Assembly: GCA_002943765.1 (NCBI GenBank)
Contig: PQWQ01000024.1
Location: 622,501-686,500 of the forward strand
DNA: 64,000 bases
Source: Psoroptes ovis
Lineage: Eukaryota; Arthropoda; Arachnida; Sarcoptiformes; Psoroptidae
Direction: 5' to 3'
The position numbers and the translations under genes are program-made. The notes beneath the pieces were generated by a model. The model saw only the letters and a program-made list of their open reading frames with translations, did no database searches and had not been told where the DNA came from. Below, piece after piece: positions 46,495 through 55,653 of this stretch (the first letter of the stretch is position 1; each line of letters starts with the position of its first letter).

Positions 46495-48321
46495 ATGTCA
46501 ATGTTAATCATTAATTCCTTGTTGAAACAAGGCGTGAACAATTTTCAATTATCATCACGTTATCTTTCATCAATCGTAAGTAATTCACGTTTATTTTTGT
46601 TCATAGTTTAATGGTTTTACCCTGCAAAAAAATCTAGACCAAAACCAAATTATTCATCGATGGAAAATTTGTCGATTCTCAATCGAAAGAATGGATCGAT
46701 GTCCATAATCCAGCTACGAATGATGTCGTAACAAGAGTACCAGTATCGACAAAGGATGAAATGAATGCAGCTGTTGATAGTGCACGAAAAGCATTTAAAA
46801 CATGGTCACAAACAACGTTGTTATCGCGGCAACAAGCAATGTTTCGGTTGCAGAATTTGATCAAGAAAAATGAGGTAAGATTATTGCATTTTTCAATTAA
46901 TTCAATCAATCATCTGATGATCCTTTGAATTTAGAAACGCTTAGTCGAAAGTATTGTCGAAGAACAAGGTAAAACCCTTAAAGATGCTGAAGGTGATGTT
47001 CTTCGAGGTTTACAAGTTGTCGAACATGCTTGTAGCATTACAAGCTTGTTGCAAGGCGAAATTCTGCCATCAGTTAGCCGTGATATGGATACATTTTCAT
47101 ATCGTGAACCGCTGGGTGTTGTTGCCGGTATTACACCTTTCAATTTCCCGGCAATGATACCGCTTTGGGTTGTACCGTTGGCAACTGTTTGTGGTAATAC
47201 TTGTGTTATCAAACCATCTGAACGTGACCCTGGTGCTTGTATGATCCTTATGGAACTGTTGGAAGAGGCTGGTATCGCTCCGGGTGTTGTCAATGTTATC
47301 CATGGACAACATGATGCTGTCAATTTTATTTGTGATCATCCAGATATTCGTGCCATATCATTCGTCGGTTCAGATCAAGCTGGAAAATATATTTATGAAC
47401 GTGGTTGTCGAAATGGTAAACGTGTACAATCGAATATGGGTGCCAAAAATCATGGTGTCATTATGCCTGATGCTAACAAAGAACATACTTTGAATCAATT
47501 GGTTGGTGCTGCATTCGGTGCTGCTGGGCAACGTTGTATGGCGCTGTCGACAGCTGTGTTTGTTGGTGAATCAAAAAATTGGCTTCCCGAATTGATTGAA
47601 AGGGCAAAAAAATTGAAAGTCAGTAATGGTATGGATCCAGAAGCTGATCTAGGCCCAGTCATATCACCGCAAGCTAAACAAAGAATCTTATCATTGATCC
47701 AGAGTGGTGTGGATGAAGGTGCGCAATTATTGCTTGATGGTCGTAATATAACGGTACCGAGATTTGAACGAGGAAATTTCATCGGTCCAACCGTATTGTC
47801 CGAAGTAAAAACCACGATGAAATGTTATCGGGAAGAAATATTCGGTCCAGTACTGGTTGTTTTGACTGTCGATACCCTTGATGAAGCAATCGAAATGATT
47901 AATCGTAACCCTTATGGAAATGGTACGGCAATATTCACAACGAATGGTGCTACGGCAAGAAAATTTCAACATGAAATCGATGTTGGACAAGTCGGTATCA
48001 ATGTACCGATTCCAGGTAAGGCCTTGATATTAAGATTCGACCAAAAGATTCGATAACCCTTTACCCTTCCACCTAGTACCATTATCAATGTTTTCATTTA
48101 CCGGTTCACGTGGTTCATTTTGGGGTGATCTCAATTTCAATGGTAAAGCTGTATGTATCCCATTCGATTTATTAAATTAATCAATCATTGATCATTGATC
48201 AATTTACTCAATTTTACAGGGTATCCACTTTTACACTCAATTAAAGACCATTACACAATTATGGCGTGAACAAGATGCAACCGGTTTCGATGCTTCAACT
48301 AATTTTCCAACTATGAAATAA
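46495..48321 (+). CDS. ALDH6A1: Methylmalonate-semialdehyde dehydrogenase (acylating), ALDH6A1
   Basis: This mitochondrial enzyme oxidises malonate and methylmalonate semialdehydes to acetyl-CoA and propionyl-CoA with CoA and NAD+, in valine, thymine/uracil and beta-alanine breakdown. The exons 46495-46575, 46638-46874, 46935-48015, 48077-48150 and 48220-48321 give 524 residues (human 535). Exon 1 alone encodes the Arg/Ser-type targeting peptide. Family blocks include KLFIDGKFVDSQS, GKTLKDAEGDV, GVVAGITPFNFPAMIPLW, SFVGSDQAG and GAKNHGV. The catalytic cysteine is C307 in FGAAGQRCMAL. The end, FSFTGSRGSFWGDLNFNGK and FYTQLKTIT, is diagnostic for ALDH6. An AATAAA lies at 48498-48503. ABAT follows on the same strand. 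Confidence 0.95.
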
Positions 48322-48497
48322 GATAATTCAAAATTCAATGATAATCATCGAACACATATCCATTAATCGATTGAATCACCATTGATTATGATTAATTTTC
48401 AATCAATCGATCGATCGATTAATTTAAATTTGAATAAGTTTAAAAAATGAATGAAATTCTCTTACTTTTAAAGCCAAAATCAATCTAAATCATTCAA

Positions 48498-48503
48498 AAT
48501 AAA
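48498..48503 (+). promoter_or_regulatory. Probable ALDH6A1 polyadenylation signal
   Basis: AATAAA lies 177 nt after the stop codon, before the MITE and well before ABAT, which indicates separate transcripts for the two genes. Confidence 0.5.
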
Positions 48504-48574
48504 GACATCAAAGTTGATGTATAAATAAATATAACAACGACTATATGACAGATTGTTAGATATATAATCATATA

Positions 48575-48655
48575 TTAGGTTGTACGGAAAGTTCTGGCCG
48601 ATTTTTCTCGCGGAACTCTATTGATTAAGCAGAATGAACTTTTCGGACAGCCTAA
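48575..48655 (-). mobile_element. mariner-type MITE, subfamily B
   Basis: TTAGGTTGTAC...GGACAGCCTAA, inverted B interior, between ALDH6A1 and ABAT. Confidence 0.85.
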
Positions 48656-49218
48656 TACCATAAGATATGATGATGGCAAGCAAAGCAGCATTGAAAACGA
48701 AGGAGACAGACCTTGAACTTGAATTTGATGTTAACTGAATTGAATGGATGAATGAATGTACATACATACAAAGCATGTGCATTTGAACAAAATAAATGAT
48801 GTTTACTTGTTTTTTGATGGTTGAGTAAACAAAACAAAATAACTCGGCGCAAAACATCGTACATTCTCAGTGTTTCAATTTCATATCGTTCATTTCGATT
48901 TGATTTGATTTGATGTTTTGCTCATCCAAATAACTTCAGTTATTCATCTCCATTCGCTTATTGGACATCAAATATTCGTGTGCGGCTTGCTGCACACGCG
49001 TTAAACTCCATTATATATCTGATTGAATCGAGAGAACCAGAAGAATTTTCGCATTTGAAAATTGTGAAAATCTTCAATTACGAACCTTAGAAACGATTGT
49101 TATTTTTCATTATTCTTGGAACAGTTCTTGGAATATCAAGGTGACCGTTTCTCATATATAAATATTCGTGTTTACTTGGATTCGTTCCTTGAGAATTATT
49201 CCAAAAACAAAACGCACA

Positions 49219-50855
49219 ATGATCATCGTGAATCGTTTAAGTCATTTAGCCACAATCAAAGCCATCAACCGTTTGGCAATCAATGATCAGCTGAGATTAT
49301 TGTCATCATCATCATTATCATTCGATAATGTTGAACCAAAAGAACCGAAAATCATTACCACAGAAATACCTGGACCAGAATCGCAACGTTTACGTAATGA
49401 TTTGAATAAAATTCAAAATGCCGGTGCCATACAATTGTTTATTGATTATGATAAATCGATCGGGAATTATATATGCGATGTTGATGGTAACGTGTTTTTG
49501 GATATTTATAGTCAAATATCATCAATACCATTAGGTTATAATCATCCATCATTGATTGCAGCGATGAAAGATCCAAAAAACATATCATCATTTATTAATC
49601 GTCCAGCACTGGGCATTTTACCACCGAAAACATTTAATGACCAGCTTCATTCATCACTGTTGTCGATTGCACCGAAAGGTTTGAATGAAATACAAACAAT
49701 GGCATGTGGTAGTTGTTCGGTTGAAAATGCATTGAAAGGTACGTCTTAAATCACAGGTTGAAGACCTAAAATATTAAATTAATTCTCATAATGAATGGAT
49801 TTAGCCGCCTGCTTTCAATATCGAACGTTTCAACGTAATGGTCAACCACCGAATGAAAGCGATATGAATTCATGTATGATCAATGAACATCCTGGATCAC
49901 CAAACATTAGTATCATGTCATTCATGGGCGGTTTTCATGGCCGTACATTTGGAGCTTTAAGGTACTGCTGATCACACAAAGGTTATAGTTTCATGAATAT
50001 TAATAATTTTCTGATTTCCATAGTTGCACACATTCGAAACCGATTCACAAAGTCGACATACCGGCATTCGATTGGCCGATAGCGGATTTTCCACGTTACA
50101 AATACCCGCTCGAAGAACATCGAGATGAAAACAAGCGGGAAGATGATCGATGCTTGGCAATGGTCGAAGATTTAATTGAAAAATTTGATCGAAAATCAGT
50201 GCCGGTTGCCGGTATGATTATTGAACCAATACAAAGTGAAGGTGGTGATCATCATGGATCGAAATATTTTTTTCAAAATTTACGAAAAATTTGTACCAAA
50301 CACCATGCGGCGATGATCATTGATGAAGTACAAACTGGTGGCGGCCCAACCGGTAAATGGTGGGCACATGAACATTTTGATATGGAACAACCACCGGATA
50401 TTGTTACATTTAGTAAAAAAATGCTAATCGGTGGCTTTTATTATCGTTCATTGTATCGTCCAGATAAACCATATCGTATATTCAATACATGGCTTGGTGA
50501 TCCATCGAAATTAGTTCTACTAGAACAAGTAGTTAATGTTGTACGTGAACAAAATCTATTGAAATGTATCAGTGAAACTGGTGATTATCTGCTTCAACAA
50601 TTAGAACAAATTCAAAATAAATATCCATCAATGGTAATGAATGCCAGAGGTATCGGAACATTTTGTGCAATCGATTTCCATTCAGCCAAATTAAGAGATG
50701 ATACCATTAAGAAGCTACACATGAACGGTATTCATTGTGGTGGTAGTGGTTCGGCAACGCTTCGTTTTCGTACAACCCTTACGTTTCAAAAACATCATGT
50801 CGATCAATTCATTGAACGATTTGATCGATCATTACGTTCGTTGTCATCGAATTAA
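49219..50855 (+). CDS. ABAT: 4-aminobutyrate aminotransferase, mitochondrial (ABAT)
   Basis: ABAT is a PLP-dependent class III aminotransferase that converts GABA to succinate semialdehyde, and beta-alanine or 3-aminoisobutyrate to malonate or methylmalonate semialdehyde. Three exons, 49219-49738, 49805-49961 and 50024-50855, join in phases 1 and 2, giving 502 residues (human 500). The N-terminus is a basic, Ser-rich mitochondrial leader. Blocks include TTEIPGPESQ, YICDVDGNVFLDIYSQISS, IPLGYNHP, MACGSCSVENALK, FMGGFHGRTFGAL, VAGMIIEPIQSEGGD and IIDEVQTGGGPTGKWW. The PLP lysine is in VTFSKKM. The end, GSATLRFRTTLTF, matches. A start from the upstream GTG frame is unlikely. A MITE begins 17 bp after the stop. 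Confidence 0.96.
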
Positions 50856-50871
50856 ACCGAGCACAATAATA

Positions 50872-50952
50872 TTAGGTTGTCCCATAAGTTCTTGCCGTTT
50901 TTTAAATTTTTTTCTCATTCGAAGAACGGTAAGAACTTATGGGACAACCTAA
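50872..50952. mobile_element. mariner-type MITE, subfamily A, next to ABAT stop
   Basis: TTAGGTTGTCC...GGACAACCTAA. It starts 17 bp after the ABAT stop codon, so it is very likely within the transcribed 3' UTR. Confidence 0.88.
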
Positions 50953-50993
50953 TAATTTTGGCCAAGCAATAAGCTTCAAGAATTGTTTTTGAT

Positions 50994-50999
50994 TTTATT
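50994..50999 (-). promoter_or_regulatory. Probable NDUFA11 polyadenylation signal
   Basis: AATAAA on the minus strand about 105 nt after the NDUFA11 stop, in the convergent gap shared with ABAT. Confidence 0.4.
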
Positions 51000-51104
51000 T
51001 GCACAAATTGTCACTCGCTAATAATTAGAAATAATAAGGTCTCATTTGTAATCTCATGAATCAAACATAAATAATAATAAATTCTCTCAAAGGGTTCTAT
51101 TGAT

Positions 51105-51893
51105 TTACATATCTTCAAACAAATAATGTTGTCGACGTTCTTTCAATTCTTGATGTTCGAAAAATCTTAAATCCGGATTACCATATAATGAACCACGTTC
51201 AATCAGTTTCATAGTTTCAGGATGAAAGAAATAACTACCGCTTTGTTGAAATGCTTTGAATGCCATACCGATGGCTGCACATACTGCACCGGCTTTACTA
51301 CCTTCGGCTGATGATTTAGCTGTTTTGTATAAATGGAAATTTAAAAAAAAATGAAGACGTTTTAAAGGGATGAATAGGCAAGAATTCAACAAAACAAATA
51401 CCCATATAACCAAAAATAAAGCCAAGAGATCCGCCAGCGATCGCATGATTGAGTATGTCATCTTTGTTACCACGAATATTGGCCGCTGCTGAAGACACTG
51501 CTCCATACGTAGCAAATGTAGCAGCTATGAGATTTAAAATTATTGAATTAAAATAAATCAAAACAAACAAACAAAAAGACAAAACATACTTAAAATTGAT
51601 ACACGTTTAGCAAATAATATAAACGATGGTTTTAATGCGCCCAATTTCGATGCACAAACATCGAATGTACCCCAAATTGCGCCTACTTTAAGACCTAATA
51701 ATGTACTGTAGAATACTTTTTCATGTGGTACTTCATAATCTGGTTTGGCGAAAAAATAATTCACCAAATAATCGGGACGTTTTCGATATTCTTCAGGATT
51801 TTTAATGTATTCTTTTTGTATTTCAGGAATAAATCGACGAAATGGGAAAAAATTGTAATCATTACGAATGTCTGGTATATTGGTTATTGACAT
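51105..51893 (-). CDS. NDUFA11: NADH dehydrogenase (complex I) subunit NDUFA11 (B14.7)
   Basis: NDUFA11 is an accessory membrane subunit of mitochondrial complex I, of the TIM17/22/23 fold. The exons 51590-51893, 51402-51524 and 51105-51319 join in phase 1 and give 213 residues. The TIM-fold helices are glycine/alanine-rich: STLLGLKVGAIWGTFDV, ATFATYGAVSSAAANIRG, NHAIAGGSLGFIFGYM and AGAVCAAIGMAFKAF. The order and the charged NIRGNKDD loop fit NDUFA11. The protein is longer than human (141 residues) because of about 60 residues before the first helix and about 45 after the last. It is divergent from ANKRD49 across 263 bp. Confidence 0.85.
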
Positions 51894-52156
51894 TTTTTAG
51901 ATTTCAATGACTTGATTATGTCAAATTAATCAATGAAATTGAGTCAAATCAAAATTTGAATTTTTGAAATTTTGAAACACAAAAAAAAATCAAAACAAAA
52001 ACAAATCGAATAAATTCGACCTTTTTTCTTTCCGGAAAGTTTTTTTTCATTCTTTTCGATTTGAATTTCCAGGAAATTTCTCGTATGTTTTTCTTAATCT
52101 TTTGTTTTCAATTTAATTTCAAATTTTAAAATTAAATTTTTAATCAGCAAAAAATA
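51894..52156. promoter_or_regulatory. Divergent promoter NDUFA11 / ANKRD49
   Basis: The 263 bp between the two start codons are AT-rich with T- and A-runs. No TATA box or AGATGGC motif was seen. Assigned from gene arrangement. Confidence 0.45.
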
Positions 52157-52780
52157 ATGCTTGGTGCATTCGATCTCGGCGACAATGATTACAATATTGA
52201 TGAAGAAAATTTCGACAACGATGATGATGATGATGTTGAAAAAGATTTCGATCCAAACAATAAGGATCCAATGTATCGATTATTGGTGACAGATGATCAA
52301 TCCGGTAAATCAATGAACATATTTCGAGCATCGGAAAAAGGTCGATTAGATTTAATGAAGAAATTTTACCATCTAAATCCAGAAATAATCAATTCAAAAG
52401 ATTCCGATGGCTATACACCATTACATCGTGCTTGTTCGACTAATCAAATTGATATCGTCAAGTGGTTAATACGGCATGGTGCAAATGTACGTGCTACGAC
52501 CAATGATGGTTGGCAACCAATACATTCAGCAGCTCAGTGGGGTCGTACAGAAATATTGCGAATATTACTAGCATATGGTGCCAATATTAATGCACAAACA
52601 AATGGTGGTAATACACCATTTCATTTGGCTGCAACACGTTCAAATTTAAATCAAAAACTCATTGAATATCTTCTATTTCATCCTGATGTTGATTTATCAT
52701 TGAAAAATGATGCCAATGATACTGTTTATGATATTTGTAAACGAAATTCAATGTTGTACAGATTATGGGACCTTTTGTAA
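52157..52780 (+). CDS. ANKRD49: Ankyrin repeat domain protein ANKRD49-like
   Basis: This is an intronless 207-residue protein. The first 40 residues are acidic (Asp/Asn/Glu-rich, as in ANKRD49). Four ankyrin units follow, with the signatures IFRASEKGRLDLMKKF, DGYTPLHRACSTNQIDIVKW, DGWQPIHSAAQWGRTEILR and GANINAQTNGGNTPFHLAA, then a degenerate last unit, NDTVYDICKRNS, corresponding to the family's AFDIARR segment. ANKRD49 is a nuclear protein with suggested roles in transcription and spermatogenesis. It differs from the other ankyrin gene in the window in its acidic N-terminus and repeat number. AATAAA lies at 52863-52868. Confidence 0.83.
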   Translation: MLGAFDLGDNDYNIDEENFDNDDDDDVEKDFDPNNKDPMYRLLVTDDQSGKSMNIFRASEKGRLDLMKKFYHLNPEIINSKDSDGYTPLHRACSTNQIDIVKWLIRHGANVRATTNDGWQPIHSAAQWGRTEILRILLAYGANINAQTNGGNTPFHLAATRSNLNQKLIEYLLFHPDVDLSLKNDANDTVYDICKRNSMLYRLWDLL

Positions 52781-52862
52781 ATTGACCAACGATTATCAAT
52801 GTATTGTAAATTGTGATATTCTTTGACAAATTCTCAAGATTTTAATTCGAAAATTCTAAGAA

Positions 52863-52868
52863 AATAAA
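52863..52868 (+). promoter_or_regulatory. Probable ANKRD49 polyadenylation signal
   Basis: AATAAA lies 83 nt after the stop codon, the first canonical signal downstream. Confidence 0.5.
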
Positions 52869-53362
52869 GAGGTTATTCAATCATCCGAAGATATTCGAAT
52901 CAATTTTGAATTTTTCAAATTAATTCAAGATGATTTCAAGCAAAATCAAATTCAAAATGTTAAAAATCAAGGTCGATTTGATCATAAAAATTGTCTCTTG
53001 TGGCTTTTGCCAGTGTCTCCATCCATCCATCCGTCCATCCACACTTGATGCTTGTTATTATCATTGAATTAAACATAAATTGCAACAACAAGCTCGAAAT
53101 GTGGTGCAATCAATGATGAACCGGATGATGATCATCGAAGTAACCTCTTGCGCCAGCTAAATACCACAATTGAATGAATTGATTCGAATGAATTCAATGG
53201 AATTAATCGCTTGGCCACCAAATTGTCACTACGATTCACAGAAATGTTTCTCAAAACAAACATAGCCCCTGGCATCTTCAAGTATCTTGTTTTAATTATC
53301 ATCTAAGAAACATTCGAGAAATTGGGCAGGAAACAATCAAAACAATTAAATAATGATAATAA

Positions 53363-53517
53363 TTAACCCATAGCACTCGAGTCATTTACAGCACAAGCAA
53401 GCCAGCAGCTCGACAATTTTTCACACTCATGTAAAATGGTGACTGAGGGGCGCCTATCGATTTGCTGCATTACATCTTATGGTGAGTGATGCTCACCGCT
53501 AGAGTTTTAAGGGTTAA
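53363..53517 (-). mobile_element. piggyBac-type miniature element, copy 2 (inverted)
   Basis: A 155-bp copy of the element at 33655-33811 in opposite orientation. It is bounded by TTAA and keeps nearly all of the internal sequence (CAGCAAATCGATAGGCGCC on the minus strand). The CCCA at one end has lost one base of the CCCT end. Confidence 0.8.
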
Positions 53518-53642
53518 AAACTCTCATTTATTTGATTGAAACAAATCGTTGTTTTCAATTCAATTCAATCCGAAATATACACTTAAATGAATGAATAACA
53601 ATTAATGATGGAAAAAACTCGTTCATAATTCGATGATTTATA

Positions 53643-53723
53643 ATAGGTTGTCCGAAAAGTTCTTGCTGATTTTCCAATCTATTTCCTCTGATATAACCGG
53701 CAAAAACTTTTCGGACAAACGAA
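53643..53723 (+). mobile_element. mariner-type MITE, subfamily C
   Basis: ATAGGTTGTCC...GGACAAACGAA, C-type interior (ATATAACCGG). Confidence 0.83.
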
Positions 53724-54637
53724 TATTTAATTGTAATTATTATTATTATTATCATTGAAAATGGATTATAATCATTATCATTATTCATTTGATCATTGAT
53801 ATTATAACATTTGTGAACAATCATTTTGTCACAACATTCATCAAAACATTCGAAATTCAAGACATTTTGAAGACATTTCTACGATCATTCGAAGACATTT
53901 AATACATTCAGACATTTTTCGATTTTTCCAATCCAACCTTTTAATTTTTAAAAATAGTAAAAATGTAAATCGTCAATGATAATATCCGGTGTGCGCTTGT
54001 ATTTTAGTGCGTTGTACGTGTTCACCATGTTTGCACGTATTCATTCGAATCACATTATTAAACACCATTTAAATGTATCCATTTAAATGTATCCATATTA
54101 TCATTATTTATGAATGTATTGATTTTCCAAAGGATTTGACAACAAAATTCAATCAATTAAGATGTTTTGATTCAATTCGAAATAATTTTCCCATGATATT
54201 CAGTTGTCTTTTGACGGTGATTTCTTCTTCATCATCATCTTAAAGCCATTAATGTTCATCGAACTTCGATATTTTATGATTATTCTTTTGATTTAAATGA
54301 TGATGATTTGTGGCATGAAACATTTATTACGATTCATACATCGTACATTCAAACATCGTACGACATACACAGACAATCACCAACAAGCAACAATTGAACG
54401 AATGATTTTTGTCATCAAGGTAACCACCATCGATTACCACCAGTAGCTCAGCCATGAGCATCGCCACCACCATGATCATCAGCATCACCAGCATCAATGA
54501 AATCCATTTTGCATCCTTTTTGTTTGTTTTTCATAATTGTTCATTTCATTTAGTGTTCATTTGAACAAATCGAATTTGCAATTATTCGAAACCCCTTTGT
54601 TTCTACTCGTTTTGTTTTGTGCTTTTGATTCGAATTA

Positions 54638-54720
54638 TTAGGTTGTCCCATAAGTTCTTACCGTTTTTCGAATGAAAAAAAAAATTTAAAAAAATAGCAA
54701 AAACTTATGGGACAACCTAA
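54638..54720. mobile_element. mariner-type MITE, subfamily A
   Basis: TTAGGTTGTCC...GGACAACCTAA; A-type arms with an A-rich spacer and one imperfect arm. Confidence 0.86.
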
Positions 54721-55039
54721 TGTTTCAATTTCAAATTGTTTGAATTATATTTCCATTTCACCCAAAAAACTAAAGATATGATTCATTTAATTGTTATTTT
54801 TTCTTTGTTTCAATTGTTACTTAGTAATTGAATTATTGCGCTTTTGGATTTTTTAAAAATTTTTTTGAAATTTCGAGAAATTTTCCAGAAAAGATTTCTC
54901 GAAAGATGAAAAAAGAAAGTTTCTCGGAAATTTTAAATTTTCGAATCTTTTCAGTGTGTTCGAATCCGGTCCGTGTTTTTGTTATTTCAAAACATTCGAA
55001 ATTTTCCTCCGGTCATTTGGTTCAAGTTTCCAAGATTTA

Positions 55040-55230
55040 ATGGTTATGGACCTTCAAATTGGTATCGAAAAATCAACGAAAACCACCGAAAAATTGATAG
55101 AAATTCAAAATTTGATCTATTCGAATTCAACAATTGAAAATCAGTTGGAAGAAATGAATCAAAATTTGGCCGATTTTTTGAAAAAGTTTTCGCAATTTTT
55201 TTCCAGTTGCTTTATTATCGTTTTGTTTTG
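55040..55230 (+). other. Charged open frame, coiled-coil-like
   Basis: From the ATG at 55040 the frame reads MVMDLQIGIEKSTKTTEKLI and further on QLEEMNQNLADFLKKF before a hydrophobic end. The amphipathic, charged character is protein-like. I find no family match and no certain splice sites. Confidence 0.2.
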
Positions 55231-55510
55231 ATTTTCTTTGGTTATTTTGTGTGTATGGTCATCCTCCCACCGCCCAAGCAACAAATACATGACGACATAT
55301 TGCATTTATGATCATCGAAACCATGTGCATGTGTGTGTGTGTGGTATGTATAAAACACATATATTTCAATGTGAACGAAAAAAAAAGTAAAACGTTTATG
55401 TGTATTTTCTTTGTTCATAGCTTGCAATTAGGAATCGACAACGACAACAACGGCAACACTAAACTGCAACGACAACTCCGCTACCCCCTCCTCCGCTGGT
55501 TGTTTTTTAC

Positions 55511-55545
55511 TAAGCTAAGCTAAACTAAACTAAACTAAATCAAAC
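55511..55545. repeat. Pentanucleotide array (TAAGC/TAAAC)
   Basis: Seven pentamers, TAAGC twice, TAAAC three times, TAAAT and CAAAC. On the other strand they read as TTAGC/TTAGT-like units. Confidence 0.7.
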
Positions 55546-55614
55546 GAATTTTGTTGGTTATTTTTTTGGTTTGAATTGAAAAAAAACGCGGGAAAATAAA
55601 AGTAAAGCGAGCAT

Positions 55615-55653
55615 ATGAAAAAAGCAAAAGGAGGAGGAGGATTTAAATCTCAT
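55615..55653 (+). other. Candidate short initiating exon with splice donor
   Basis: ATG opens 13 codons (MKKAKGGGGFKSH) that end in phase 0 at GTAAGTTAT. The preceding DNA is rich in CAACGACAAC-type sequence, as is often seen in arthropod 5' UTRs. No downstream exon is identified. Confidence 0.2.

Larger units (their letters stand above)
48322..49218. other. Intergenic region ALDH6A1 - ABAT
   Basis: The left part is the ALDH6A1 3' UTR with AATAAA at 48498-48503. A B-type mariner MITE occupies 48575-48655. The remainder should be the ABAT promoter; a TATATAAAT stretch lies at 49155-49163, 56 bp before the ABAT ATG. No gene is seen. Confidence 0.5.

Noticed and set aside
47495..47815. Minus-strand frame opposite ALDH6A1
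   Set aside because: Shadow of the long ALDH6A1 exon; there is no family match on this strand.
46495..50855. ALDH6A1-ABAT as a trans-spliced operon
   Set aside because: 897 bp separate the coding regions, with an AATAAA for the first gene and a TATA-like stretch before the second; I see no evidence for a shared transcript.
4329..54720. Regularly recurring palindromes as a CRISPR-like array
   Set aside because: The copies are dispersed over 50 kb at irregular distances with TA borders, and the genome is eukaryotic; they are MITEs.
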